From positions 2,108,001 to 2,172,000 of the forward strand of contig OZ244029.1 of assembly GCA_965214945.1 (NCBI GenBank): a DNA stretch of 64,000 bases. The letters are read 5' to 3'. The notes under the pieces were generated by a model. It had not been told where the DNA came from, did not search any database, and saw only the letters and a program-made list of their open reading frames with translations. Every line of letters starts with the position of its first letter. Position 1 is the first letter of the stretch. A program made the position numbers and the translations under genes. The DNA comes from JAAXHB01 sp965214945 (GTDB taxonomy: Bacteria; Actinomycetota; Acidimicrobiia; Acidimicrobiales; Aldehydirespiratoraceae). Of the stretch, positions 1-8,490 are shown piece by piece.

Positions 1-453
1 CGCCCTTGCAATCGCCTCGCGGTCACCTCCCGCGAACAGCGTTAGCCGGCCCTGGCGAGCGCCGTCCACGGCCCCGGTGACCGGCGAATCGACCACGGCA
101 ACTCCTTCAGGCGCGGTGGCGGCGAGCTCCCACAGCAGCTCGCGGCGGTTGGTTGTGAAGTCAACCCAAACCGAGCCGGGCCTCATCGCGGTCAGCGCGC
201 CGCTCGGACCGGCCATCACAGCCTCGACAGCCGACGGCGTCGGCAATGAGGTCATCAAAAGGTCAGCGGATTCGGCGCATCTGCGCGCCGAATCGCCGCA
301 GGCCGCGCCGGCCTCAACGGCAGCGGCGAGTGCCTTCGGGCTGAGGTCGTAACCGATCACGCGATACCCGGCTGCTGTAAGCCTGCGGCACATCGGCCCG
401 CCCATAGTGCCCAATCCGATGAAGCCGATCATTTCCTCCGACGCCATCACCAT
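1..453 (-). CDS. NAD(P)-dependent 3-hydroxyisobutyrate dehydrogenase-like protein (3' part missing)
   Basis: The gene runs off the left edge of the window, so only the first ~150 residues are present. The N-terminus carries the Rossmann motif GLGTMGGPM, the form typical of 3-hydroxyisobutyrate dehydrogenase, tartronate semialdehyde reductase and 6-phosphogluconate dehydrogenase relatives. It is followed by a typical DSPVTGAVDGARQG segment (the conserved D-A/S-P-V-S-G substrate loop). Family members oxidise or reduce short beta-hydroxyacids in the cytosol. The start is ambiguous: ATG at 453, 447 or 432 are all in frame, and 432 begins directly at the Rossmann strand. It is divergent from valS with about 76 bp between them. 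Substrate cannot be told without the C-terminal domain that holds the catalytic Lys. Confidence 0.85.
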   Translation of the reverse strand, partial: MVMASEEMIGFIGLGTMGGPMCRRLTAAGYRVIGYDLSPKALAAAVEAGAACGDSARRCAESADLLMTSLPTPSAVEAVMAGPSGALTAMRPGSVWVDFTTNRRELLWELAATAPEGVAVVDSPVTGAVDGARQGRLTLFAGGDREAIARA

Positions 454-514
454 GACTGTAAGCGGGCAGTAGGCCGGCTAGACATCTGGCGTGCGGCGCT
501 GCGCGGTCAGGCGT

Positions 515-520
515 TAGCGT
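515..520 (+). promoter_or_regulatory. Putative -10 box of valS (TAGCGT)
   Basis: TAGCGT lies 9 nt before the valS ATG at 530, so transcription would begin at or a few bases before the start codon. No Shine-Dalgarno is visible. The same hexamer precedes ddl and recurs at 58265. No convincing -35 is seen. Confidence 0.4.
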
Positions 521-529
521 TGCCCTCCG

Positions 530-3148
530 ATGCCCGCCGCCGAAGCTTCCGACCGCCCGATCCGAGCGGGGGTTCCGGAGCGCCCCGGTCTCAAGGGCCT
601 GGAGGCCAAATGGGACGCAGTGTGGGAGCAGGGCGGCCTTTATCGCTTCGACGCGTCGCGCCGCCGCGAGGAAGTGTTCTCCATCGACACCCCCCCGCCC
701 ACGGTGAGCGGCGCGCTGCACGTGGGCCACGTCTTCAGCTACACCCACACCGACACCGTGGCGCGCTATCAGCGGATGGCAGGCCGCGAGGTGTTCTACC
801 CCATGGGCTGGGACGACAACGGACTGCCCACAGAGCGCCGAGTGCAGAACTACTACGGCGTCGTCTGCGACCCGTCGCTGCCATATGACGCGGCATTCGA
901 GCCCCCGCCCGACGCGGGCCGCCCCAAAGCTCTCCGACGACGTGAGCCGATCGCGGTCAGCCGCCCCAACTTCATCGAGCTGTGTGAGCAGCTAACCAAA
1001 AACGACGAGCAGGTCTTCGAGAGCCTGTTCCGCCGCATCGGGCTGTCGGTGGACTGGACGCGCACCTACTCCACGATCGACGCGCACTGCCGCCGCGTGT
1101 CGCAGGTCGCGTTCTTGGACAACCTGGAGCGCGGCGAGGCCTACCAGGTGGAGGCGCCGTCGCTGTGGGACGTGACCTTTCAGACGGCCGTCGCGCAAGC
1201 CGAGCTCGACGACGTGGAGGTCGACGGCGCCTATCACCGGTTGCGCTTCAGGGGAGCCGACGGCGCGCCCGACGTGTGGATCGACACCACCCGTCCGGAG
1301 CTGGTCCCGGCCTGTGTCGCCCTGGTGGCCCATCCCGACGACGACCGCTACAGGCCGATGTTCGGCAGCGCGGTGCGAACCCCGGTGTTCGACGTGAAGG
1401 TGCCGGTGCTGGCACACGGCCTAGCGGAGCCCGACAAGGGCACCGGCATTGCCATGATCTGCACGTTCGGCGACACTGCCGACGTCACGTGGTGGCGTGA
1501 GCTGGATCTGCCGGTGCGCACCGTGATCGGGCGCGATGGGCGGCTGGACGCGCAGCCTCCCGAAGCTGTTGTCTCGCGGCAAGGCCGGGCCGCCTATGTC
1601 CGACTTGCGGGAAAGACCGCTCAGTCGGCGCGCTCAGAGATCGCAGCGGTCTTCGCCGAGGCGGGTGAGATGGACGGAGAGCCGCGTCCCATCAAACACC
1701 GGGTGAAGTTCTTCGAGAAGGGCGACCGGCCACTGGAGATCGTGTCCAGCAGGCAGTGGTACATACGCAACGGCGGGCGCGACCCGCTGCTGCGACAAGC
1801 GCTGATCGACCGAGGCAAACATATGAACTGGGTGCCCGGCTACATGCGGGCGCGGTACGAGAGCTGGGTCGCGGGGCTGAAGGGCGACTGGCTGATCAGC
1901 CGCCAGCGCTTCTTCGGGGTGCCGATTCCCCTGTGGTATCGCCTCGACGCCGACGGCGAGCCCGAGTGGGCCGACCCGATCCGACCCGATCCGACCCGGC
2001 TTCCCATAGACCCGTCGGCTGAAGCGCCCGACGGCTTCGCTGAAAGCCAGCGAGGGCGTCCCGGCGGCTTCATCGGCGACCCCGATGTGATGGACACCTG
2101 GGCCACGTCGTCTCTCACTCCGCAGATCGCCACAGGCTGGCGCACCGACAAGGCGCTTCACGCGGCGACCTTCCCGATGGACATGAGACCCCAGGGCCAC
2201 GACATCATCCGAACCTGGCTGTTCTCCACCGTCGTTCGAGCCCATTTCGACGCCGACGCGGTTCCGTGGGCGAACTGCGCGCTATCGGGATGGATCCTCG
2301 ACCCCGACCGCAAGAAGATGGCGAAGTCGGTGGGCAACGTGGTGGTGCCCGACAAGCTGTTGGAGCGCTACGGAGCCGACTCGGTGCGATACTGGGCTGC
2401 GTCCGGGCGGCCCGGCACTGACACCGCGTTTGACAGCCAGCAGCTCAAGATCGGGCGCCGCCTCGCGATCAAGCTGCTGAACGCCTCGAAGTTCGCCCTC
2501 TCATTCGGTACCGTTGGCAGCGCGCACCTCGGCGTCACGGAGACGCTTGACCGCTCAATGCTTCATCGTCTGGCCGACGTCGTGGACGAGGCAACGCTCG
2601 CCTTTGAAGACTTCGACTATGCGCGGGCGCTGGAGCGCACGGAGGCGTTCTTCTGGGACTTCACCAACGACCACATCGAGCTTGTGAAAGCCCGCGCCTA
2701 CGGCGAGTTCGGCCCGTCGGCCACCGCATCGGCGCACAACGGGCTGCGGACTGCTCTGGGCGTTCTGCAGCAGCTGTTCGCCCCGATCATGCCCTTCGTC
2801 GCCGAGGAGGTCTGGAGCTGGTGGCATGAGGGCTCGGTTCACACCTCTGAGTGGCCCCAGTCGGAGACACTGCGAAGCATGGCCGGCGATTCGGGCGCCG
2901 GCCCCGGCGGTGACGGGCCCAGCAGGGTTGCCGCCGATGTGCTTCGGGAGGTCAGGCGCGCCAAGTCCGAGGCAAAGCGCCCGCTGCGCACGCCCGTTAT
3001 TGCCGCGGTCGTCACAGACCAGCCCGAGCGGCTGGCGCTGCTGGCCAGAGTCGACAATGACGTCAAGGCCGCGGGTCGCATCGCTGAGCTGACGACACGT
3101 CCGGGCGACGCGCTGTCGGTCGGCGTCGAGCTGGCTCCCGAAGCCTGA
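530..3148 (+). CDS. valS: Valine--tRNA ligase
   Basis: Class I aminoacyl-tRNA synthetase charging tRNA-Val, 872 residues, the size expected for ValRS. The HIGH-type motif is HVGH at residues 64-67, after the PPPTVSGALH stretch usual in ValRS. The KMSKS loop is KMAKS near residues 596-600. The phrase GWDDNGLPTERRVQNYYG is the form seen in actinobacterial ValRS. The middle part (about residues 190-400) is the CP1 editing domain, with TTRPELVPACVALV. The C-terminal third is the all-helical anticodon-binding domain (FFWDFTNDHIELVKAR). The ATG at 530 is taken because it follows a -10-like box and fits the family N-terminus. It stands alone, divergent from the dehydrogenase and convergent with the sensor kinase gene. 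Confidence 0.96.
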   Translation: MPAAEASDRPIRAGVPERPGLKGLEAKWDAVWEQGGLYRFDASRRREEVFSIDTPPPTVSGALHVGHVFSYTHTDTVARYQRMAGREVFYPMGWDDNGLPTERRVQNYYGVVCDPSLPYDAAFEPPPDAGRPKALRRREPIAVSRPNFIELCEQLTKNDEQVFESLFRRIGLSVDWTRTYSTIDAHCRRVSQVAFLDNLERGEAYQVEAPSLWDVTFQTAVAQAELDDVEVDGAYHRLRFRGADGAPDVWIDTTRPELVPACVALVAHPDDDRYRPMFGSAVRTPVFDVKVPVLAHGLAEPDKGTGIAMICTFGDTADVTWWRELDLPVRTVIGRDGRLDAQPPEAVVSRQGRAAYVRLAGKTAQSARSEIAAVFAEAGEMDGEPRPIKHRVKFFEKGDRPLEIVSSRQWYIRNGGRDPLLRQALIDRGKHMNWVPGYMRARYESWVAGLKGDWLISRQRFFGVPIPLWYRLDADGEPEWADPIRPDPTRLPIDPSAEAPDGFAESQRGRPGGFIGDPDVMDTWATSSLTPQIATGWRTDKALHAATFPMDMRPQGHDIIRTWLFSTVVRAHFDADAVPWANCALSGWILDPDRKKMAKSVGNVVVPDKLLERYGADSVRYWAASGRPGTDTAFDSQQLKIGRRLAIKLLNASKFALSFGTVGSAHLGVTETLDRSMLHRLADVVDEATLAFEDFDYARALERTEAFFWDFTNDHIELVKARAYGEFGPSATASAHNGLRTALGVLQQLFAPIMPFVAEEVWSWWHEGSVHTSEWPQSETLRSMAGDSGAGPGGDGPSRVAADVLREVRRAKSEAKRPLRTPVIAAVVTDQPERLALLARVDNDVKAAGRIAELTTRPGDALSVGVELAPEA

Positions 3149-3217
3149 ACCAGTCAACGACGCAGCAGCGCTGGATAGTTCTTGCCGCCGTGGCCCGGGC
3201 TTCCCGGGAGCCGCTGG

Positions 3218-4642
3218 TTAGTCGTCAATCTCAGGAACGCGGAAACCGACTGCGGCGCCGCCTAGACGAGACGGGCCGGCGCTGACGGTGCCGCCGTGGA
3301 TCTCCGCGACCTGGCGAACGATTGCGAGGCCGAGGCCCGAGCCCGGCCGGCCGCGGCTCGATTCAACGCGGTGGAACCGCTCGAAGACGCGCTCGCGCTC
3401 GCGCTCGGGAATACCCGGACCGGAGTCATGAACAGTCACGGCGCCGCCGTCCACCACCACCTCGACAGCGCCGTTCTCGCTGAACTTCAACGCGTTGTCA
3501 ACCAGATTGCGAACTGCCCGGGCCAGCGCTTCCGGGCGTCCCTCCACCGCCACCCGGCGCAAGGCAATCACAGCGACCTCGCGTCCGGTGCGGCGGCGGG
3601 CCCGCTCCGCTGCGTTCTCGGCTATGTCGGCTAGGTCGACGAGGTCAGGCTCTTCATCGGTTCGCACGTCCGAGGCCAGCTCGACGAGCTCGGCGGCCAG
3701 GTCGCTCAGCTCTGTCAGCTCCGTTTCGAGGTCGTCGAGCACCTCCGCTGTGTCGGACGGGGACATCTCGTCGCCGCGGCGCAGCAGTTCAACATTGGCG
3801 CGGAGGCTGGTGAGGGGCGTGCGCAGTTCGTGGCTGGCGTCGGCTACCAGCCGTTGCTGCTGCCGACGGCTCGCGGCCAGCGCCCCTAGCATCGTGGCGA
3901 AGCTGCGGGCGAGCCGTCCGACCTCGCCGCTGCCGGAACTGTCGACAGTGCGCTCGATATCGTCGGTAGCCGCGATGTACTCAGCTGTCTTGGCGAGATC
4001 CGCGATCGGCCGAAGCGCTCGGCCGGCAAGAAACCAGGACGCCGACGCAGCGACCGCCACTGCCAGCGCCCCGAACACGGCAACCCGACCGCTTAGATCG
4101 TCGACAGCCCGCTCGACCTCGTCGAGCGGGCGAGCGAGCTGGAGGTACATGCCGTCGGAGACCGCCACGGTCATGACCCTCAACGGCTCGTCGGCTTCGC
4201 CGGTCACGGTCTCGATCACCTGACCGGTCTGCCGCGCCCGTTCGAGCGTCTCGCTGTCGGGCAGCACCCTGACTTCGTCGTCGAGCATGAGCACCACCTC
4301 GCCAACAGCGGCCCGGCCGGCGTCGATCATCTCGTCAAGAGTCAGCACCACCTGGGCGTGCATGTCGAAAGACACGAGGAATCCGAACGGATCCTGGCGC
4401 AGCCGAGCGCCCAGGCTGCCGCCCTTGTCGAAGACTCCCACACTTTTGGCGCGCAGGCCGTGAAAGCGGTCGTCGTTTCGCCAGTCGGTGCGGTCGATCA
4501 AGCCAGCGCGTTCCAGCAGGTCGTTGTCTACTTCTTCGGTGAGCTCAGCCTCAGCCGAGCGAACCGCCAAGACACCGACTGCGGCCACCGCGACCGTCAC
4601 CACTGCCGCTGTCAACAGCGCCACCCTGGCTCGCAGGCTCAC
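3218..4642 (-). CDS. Sensor histidine kinase of a two-component system (MprB-like)
   Basis: Membrane histidine kinase of 474 residues. TM1 is about residues 8-27, an extracytoplasmic loop of about 150 residues follows, TM2 is about 185-205, then a HAMP segment. The phosphoacceptor box is DASHELRTPL with His near 271. The ATPase domain shows the N box NLVDNALKF, G1 box DSGPGIP, F box ERFHR and G2 box GSGLGLAIV. The architecture matches MprB/TcrY-type kinases of actinobacteria. The ATG overlaps the stop of the upstream response regulator gene by 4 nt (ATGA), so the two are co-transcribed and translationally coupled. The stimulus is not evident from the loop, which shows no recognisable PAS or Cache signature. 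Confidence 0.93.
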   Translation of the reverse strand: MSLRARVALLTAAVVTVAVAAVGVLAVRSAEAELTEEVDNDLLERAGLIDRTDWRNDDRFHGLRAKSVGVFDKGGSLGARLRQDPFGFLVSFDMHAQVVLTLDEMIDAGRAAVGEVVLMLDDEVRVLPDSETLERARQTGQVIETVTGEADEPLRVMTVAVSDGMYLQLARPLDEVERAVDDLSGRVAVFGALAVAVAASASWFLAGRALRPIADLAKTAEYIAATDDIERTVDSSGSGEVGRLARSFATMLGALAASRRQQQRLVADASHELRTPLTSLRANVELLRRGDEMSPSDTAEVLDDLETELTELSDLAAELVELASDVRTDEEPDLVDLADIAENAAERARRRTGREVAVIALRRVAVEGRPEALARAVRNLVDNALKFSENGAVEVVVDGGAVTVHDSGPGIPERERERVFERFHRVESSRGRPGSGLGLAIVRQVAEIHGGTVSAGPSRLGGAAVGFRVPEIDD

Positions 4643-5373
4643 GACGGCGCCGGCCCGGCCCGGGCGACGTAACCGACGCCGCGTACGGTGTGGATCAGCC
4701 GCTGCAAACCGTGGCGCTCAGTCTTGCGACGCAGGTAACCGACGTACACGTCAAGCGTTTTTGAGGCGACATCGAGTGCTCCGCCCCAGACGTGCTCGTA
4801 GATTTCGGAACGGTTCATCACGGCGCCGGTTTTGCGCACCAGCAGCTCCAGCAGGTCGAACTCCGTGCGTGACAGCTGTATTACGCGCCCGGCTCTGTGT
4901 ACCTGCCGCCCGACCGGGTCGACCTCCAGGTCACCGAGCCGCAGAAGCCCACCGGCGGCAGCGGTGTCTGCGGCAGCGGTCGGCGCGCGCAGACGGGCGC
5001 GCACGCGCGCGATCAATTCCTCAAGCGCGAAGGGCTTGACCAGATAGTCGTCAGCGCCGGCATCGAAGCCAGCGACCCTGTCCGGCACCGTGTGGCGGGC
5101 TGTGAGCATCAAGATCGGAGTGTCGCAGCCACTCTCGCGCAGGATTCGGCACACACTCAGACCGTCGGCATTGGGCATTGAGATGTCGAGCACCAGCAGG
5201 TCCGGATTGTGAGCGCGCTGTGCTGCCAGGGCCGCGCCGCCGTCGGGCACCGCCACCACCTCATAACCCTCAAGCCGCAGAGCGCGCACAACGCAGGAGC
5301 GCACTCGGCGATCGTCCTCCGCCACCAGGATCAGGCTCTCGCCTGGACCGGCGGCCGGGGTCCGAGGCCTCAT
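4639..5373 (-). CDS. OmpR-family response regulator (MprA-like)
   Basis: Receiver domain followed by a winged-helix DNA-binding domain, 244 residues from the chosen start. The acidic pocket is in ILVAEDD, the phosphoacceptor Asp is in LLVLDISMPNADG, and the switch Lys is in YLVKPFALEEL. The C-terminal half has the OmpR/PhoB features RTEFDLLELLVRK and VGYLRRKTE, ending in HTVRGVGYV. The frame stays open upstream to 5508, but ATG at 5373 puts the receiver beta-1 strand 16 residues in, as in relatives. It is the first gene of the pair with the histidine kinase (4-nt overlap). OmpR-type regulators bind direct repeats about 11 bp apart; such an array is present at 19899-19964, though a link is only a guess. 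Confidence 0.94.
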   Translation of the reverse strand: MRPRTPAAGPGESLILVAEDDRRVRSCVVRALRLEGYEVVAVPDGGAALAAQRAHNPDLLVLDISMPNADGLSVCRILRESGCDTPILMLTARHTVPDRVAGFDAGADDYLVKPFALEELIARVRARLRAPTAAADTAAAGGLLRLGDLEVDPVGRQVHRAGRVIQLSRTEFDLLELLVRKTGAVMNRSEIYEHVWGGALDVASKTLDVYVGYLRRKTERHGLQRLIHTVRGVGYVARAGPAPS

Positions 5374-5564
5374 TGGGAAAGGCCCGTCAAGTCCACGGCT
5401 CTCATTGCCGCTGTTCTCACTGTCATGACTTGGTATTGTTGCGTAAGCGGGTTCAAGAAATGTAAGAGCCCTCCTGAAAGCCGGCGCGTCGCACCCAGCC
5501 GGAGTCAAGATGAACGGCAGGTTACGCCTTGCCTTGTCTGCGTCTTCGATGAAATCGCCGCAGT

Positions 5565-5570
5565 TAGGGT
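5565..5570 (+). promoter_or_regulatory. Putative -10 box of surE (TAGGGT)
   Basis: TAGGGT ends 6 nt before the surE ATG at 5577, which would place the transcription start on or next to the A of the ATG. No ribosome binding site is present, consistent with a leaderless mRNA. The -35 region is weak. Confidence 0.4.
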
Positions 5571-5576
5571 CGCGCT

Positions 5577-6431
5577 ATGCGAATTCTCGTCACCAACGAC
5601 GACGGCATCGACTCGATCGGCCTGCACGTTCTGGCCCGCGCTATGGACCGGATGGGTGACGTGGTGGTGGTGGCGCCCGACTCTGAGCACTCCGGGTACG
5701 GCGCCGCTTTCGGACCGCTGCACAAGATCAAGCCGGACGTGCACCGGGCCTACATCGACGGCATTGACGAGGCCTGGTCGGTAGACGGCCCGCCAGCTCT
5801 GTGCGTGATGTTCAGCAGGCTCAACGTCTTCGGTGGCAGCTTCGACCTGGTGGTGGCGGGCATCAATCCCGGCGCCAACGTAGGCCGCTCGGTGTACCAC
5901 TCCGGCACGGTCGGTGCCTGCCTCACAGCCCGCAACGGCGGTATAACCGGCGTGGCGGTCAGCCAGACGGTGGAGTCGTTCGGGGTGGAGGGCCAAGGCT
6001 GGGAAGACATGCTCGCCTTTCAGAGATGGGAGACTGCCGCAATGGTGGCGTCGGCGGCCGTGGAGGGCCTCTCAGATGACATGCCCAACGAGCCCGTGGT
6101 GCTCAACATCAACGTCCCGAACTCCGAGGTGTGCGAGCTCAAAGGCTGGAGGCGTACCGAAGTGGGCATCGAGCCGCCCAGGTCGATGGCCACGGCCAAG
6201 CTGCAGCCGCGGCCGGGCCACACCGACGCCTTTCGGGTGAAGATGGACTGGGGCACAGCGGGACAGCTTCCCGCCCACACCGACGGCGGTGCTGTGATGG
6301 ACGGCTGGGTGTCCGTCAGCTGGCTGGGACGCCTGGAGGCCGAGCTGCCGGATCTTGCAGGCCGGCGAGCCGCCGAGAGGCGCCTGGACGACCTGCTCGG
6401 ATACGGCGAGCGGCCGCCCGGGCAGGCTTAG
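5577..6431 (+). CDS. surE: 5'/3'-nucleotidase SurE
   Basis: Metal-dependent nucleoside monophosphate phosphatase (survival protein E), 284 residues. The N-terminus MRILVTNDDGIDSIGL contains the metal-binding DD pair. Further signature segments are VVAPDSEHSGYGAA (substrate loop), VVAGINPGANVGRSVYHSGTVG (the conserved SGTVGAC region) and VVLNINVP. It is cytosolic and acts on 5' and 3' mononucleotides. The ATG at 5577 starts exactly at the conserved N-terminal strand. Its stop overlaps the convergent mshC stop by 4 bp, so the two transcripts meet tail to tail. Confidence 0.94.
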   Translation: MRILVTNDDGIDSIGLHVLARAMDRMGDVVVVAPDSEHSGYGAAFGPLHKIKPDVHRAYIDGIDEAWSVDGPPALCVMFSRLNVFGGSFDLVVAGINPGANVGRSVYHSGTVGACLTARNGGITGVAVSQTVESFGVEGQGWEDMLAFQRWETAAMVASAAVEGLSDDMPNEPVVLNINVPNSEVCELKGWRRTEVGIEPPRSMATAKLQPRPGHTDAFRVKMDWGTAGQLPAHTDGGAVMDGWVSVSWLGRLEAELPDLAGRRAAERRLDDLLGYGERPPGQA

Positions 6432-7576
6432 AGCAGCACACCGAGCAGTTCTGCGGCCGGGCTCACGTCCGCTCCGTCACGCGCTGCGGCGTCCACAACG
6501 TCTAAGGCCGCAGGAACAGCGAGATCGTCGTCTAGGTGATCACGCACCTCATCCAACAGCTCGCGGCCTCGTCGCTGCGCGCCGGGCGCGGCCGCGGCCC
6601 GTGACGCGCTGGCGTTCCTCCACAGCTTGAGCCGCTCTGCGGCGGCGTCCAGCAGCTCGTGCCGCCAAGGCCACGGGGTCCGATAGTGGTGCGACATCAG
6701 TGCCAAGCGAATCACCATCGGCTCGTGACTCTTGCGCAGATCATGTACGAAAACCAGGTTTCCACGCGACTTCGACATTTTGTACCCGTCGAAGTGAACC
6801 AGCGCCTGGTGCAGCCACAGGCGCACGAAGGGACGGCCGGTCACGGCCTCAGACTGGGCGCGTTCGCACTCATGGTGGGGATAGAGCAAATCGGCGCCTC
6901 CACCGTGCAGGTCGATGGTGGGCCCGAGCTCGCGTAGCGCCAGCGCCGAGCATTCAACGTGCCAGCCGGGCCGTCCCGGCCCCCAGCGTGACTCCCACGC
7001 GGGCTCGTCGGGCCGGGCCCGCTGCCACAACACGAAATCGAGAGGATCGCGCTTCGCGGGGTCGTCGGGATCGTCGCGCCAGTGCCGAGCGAGCCCGATC
7101 ATGCGAGCCCGCCCGAATCCGGACAGCGAGCCGAAGCCTGCAAAGGCTGTCGTATCAAAATAAACGCTGCCGCCCGCGGCGTATGCGCAGCCGCGCTCCA
7201 AGGCGGCGGAGATGAAACCGCGGATGTCGGGGATCGCGGAGGTGGCCCGAGGCTCCGACCAGGGCGGCAGAGTGTTGAGCGCAGCCATGTCGTTGTTGAA
7301 GCGGGCTGTCTCCGCGAACGCCAGGTCGAGATAGTGGACGCCCCTTCGTCGCGCCGCAGCGAGTATGTCGTCGTCCACATCGGTGATGTTGCGCACGCAG
7401 CGGGTGTCGCGGCCAGCGTCGCGCAGCCGGCGCTGCAGCACGTCGTAGGTGAGGTAGGTGGCGGCGTGGCCGAGGTGCGTAGCGTCATAGGGCGTTATCC
7501 CGCACACGTACATGCGCACCAGCGGGCCGGCGTCAAAGTCGACCACCGCCCGACGGGCAGTGTCGTACAGCCTCAC
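6428..7576 (-). CDS. mshC: Cysteine:1D-myo-inositol 2-amino-2-deoxy-alpha-D-glucopyranoside ligase
   Basis: ATP-dependent ligase that joins cysteine to GlcN-Ins in mycothiol synthesis; a paralogue of cysteinyl-tRNA synthetase. It reads as MshC because the N-terminal zinc/active-site motif is MYVCGITPYDATHLGHA (ITPYDAT; CysRS has GPTVYD). It also has GPGRPGWHVECSALAL with the zinc Cys, DLHGGGADLLYPHHE, and the KMSKS loop KMSKSRGNLV, and it lacks the CysRS anticodon-binding tail. The length of 382 residues is a little short because the N-terminus is trimmed. GTG at 7576 is the only plausible start next to VRLYDT. The frame is open upstream, but that part is antisense to inhA. Mycothiol is confined to actinomycetes, so this gene places the host. 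Confidence 0.9.
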   Translation of the reverse strand: MRLYDTARRAVVDFDAGPLVRMYVCGITPYDATHLGHAATYLTYDVLQRRLRDAGRDTRCVRNITDVDDDILAAARRRGVHYLDLAFAETARFNNDMAALNTLPPWSEPRATSAIPDIRGFISAALERGCAYAAGGSVYFDTTAFAGFGSLSGFGRARMIGLARHWRDDPDDPAKRDPLDFVLWQRARPDEPAWESRWGPGRPGWHVECSALALRELGPTIDLHGGGADLLYPHHECERAQSEAVTGRPFVRLWLHQALVHFDGYKMSKSRGNLVFVHDLRKSHEPMVIRLALMSHHYRTPWPWRHELLDAAAERLKLWRNASASRAAAAPGAQRRGRELLDEVRDHLDDDLAVPAALDVVDAAARDGADVSPAAELLGVLL

Positions 7577-7627
7577 GACGCCACGGTAGCCATCCCCACC
7601 GGGACGGGACCTTCTGCCGGCTGAGCT

Positions 7628-7658
7628 TTGCGCCCTGAGGGGCCGGGCGCGGTACGGT
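7628..7658 (+). promoter_or_regulatory. Putative inhA promoter
   Basis: TTGCGC (7628-7633) and TACGGT (7653-7658) are 19 bp apart. The -10 ends 8 nt before the GTG start at 7667, so the mRNA would be leaderless. No Shine-Dalgarno is present. It lies in the 90-bp gap shared with the divergent mshC. Confidence 0.45.
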
Positions 7659-7666
7659 TTGGGCCC

Positions 7667-8434
7667 GTGGGCCTTCTCGACAGCAAGCACATCGTGATCA
7701 CCGGCGTGCTGACCGACAAATCGCTCGCCTACGGCGTGGCCGAGCTGGCATTGGCACAGGGCGCCCAGGTGATACTGACGGGCGCCGGCCGGGGCCTGCG
7801 CCTCACCCGGCGCACGGCGCGCAAGCTCGGCGCCAACATCGCAGTCGCCGAGTTCGATGTGACCGACGCCGGCCATGCCGAAGCTCTGCGCGAAGATCTG
7901 GCCGAGCGCTGGGGCCGTGTGGACGGCGCACTGCACGCCATCGGGTACGCCCCGGAGGTTTGCCTCGGCGGCACGTTCATGCAGGCCGGCTGGGACGACG
8001 TGCGGGTTGCGCTGGAGATTTCGACGTACTCGCTCAAGATGCTCGCCGATGCCGTCGCCCCGCTGATGCACTGCGGCGGGTCGATCGTGGGGCTCGACTT
8101 CGACGCGACCAGAGCCTGGCCGGCATACGACTGGATGGGCGTCGCCAAGGCGGGGCTCGAGTCGACCTGCCGCTACCTGGCCCGCTATCTTGGCCCTAGC
8201 GGCATCAGGGTGAACCTGGTGTCAGCAGGCCCGGTGAGGACGATGGCTGCCCGGTCGATCCCCGGGTTCGACCAGTTCGAGGACTTGTGGGCTGAGCGGG
8301 CGCCGCTGGGATGGGATGTGACCGATCCCATCGCCGTCTCACGCAGCGTCGTCGCGCTGCTCAGCGACTGGTTGCCGGCCACAACCGGGGCGGTAATCCA
8401 GGCCGACGGCGGCTTCCACGCGGTCGGCGCCTGA
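7667..8434 (+). CDS. inhA: Enoyl-[acyl-carrier-protein] reductase, InhA type
   Basis: NADH-dependent reduction of trans-2-enoyl-ACP in fatty acid elongation (FAS II), 255 residues. The N-terminus VGLLDSKHIVITGVLTDKSL matches the divergent Rossmann loop of FabI/InhA (GVxxDxS). The catalytic Tyr-x6-Lys is in YDWMGVAK. GSIVGLDFDATRAWPAYDWM, SAGPVRTMAA, RAPLGWDV and LLSDWLPATTG are InhA-like rather than enteric FabI-like. GTG at 7667 is chosen because it gives the VGLLDSK N-terminus of the family and sits 8 nt after a -10 box. A TTG at 7628 also opens the frame but would add 13 unrelated residues. The last codons lie in a triplicated GGTCGGCGCC repeat that continues past the stop. Confidence 0.9.
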   Translation: MGLLDSKHIVITGVLTDKSLAYGVAELALAQGAQVILTGAGRGLRLTRRTARKLGANIAVAEFDVTDAGHAEALREDLAERWGRVDGALHAIGYAPEVCLGGTFMQAGWDDVRVALEISTYSLKMLADAVAPLMHCGGSIVGLDFDATRAWPAYDWMGVAKAGLESTCRYLARYLGPSGIRVNLVSAGPVRTMAARSIPGFDQFEDLWAERAPLGWDVTDPIAVSRSVVALLSDWLPATTGAVIQADGGFHAVGA

Positions 8435-8468
8435 TCAGGTCGGCGCCTGGTCAGGTCCGGTCGGCGCC
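8422..8468. repeat. Three copies of GGTCGGCGCC across the inhA stop
   Basis: Copies lie at 8422-8431, 8438-8447 and 8459-8468. The first is the last coding part of inhA and ends at the stop codon; the others follow it. The first two copies extend to CTGATCA and CTGGTCA, so the stop context itself is echoed. Confidence 0.75.
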
Positions 8469-8490
8469 GCTGTCAAGCTGCTGCGGGCTG

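Noticed and set aside
6428..7576. Cysteinyl-tRNA synthetase as product
   Set aside because: It has the MshC motif GITPYDATHLGHA and lacks the CysRS anticodon-binding tail; a true CysRS should be elsewhere.
7577..8071. Upstream extension of the mshC frame to 547 residues
   Set aside because: The extra part is exactly antisense to inhA, which has clear motifs; MshC homologues start near VRLYDT.
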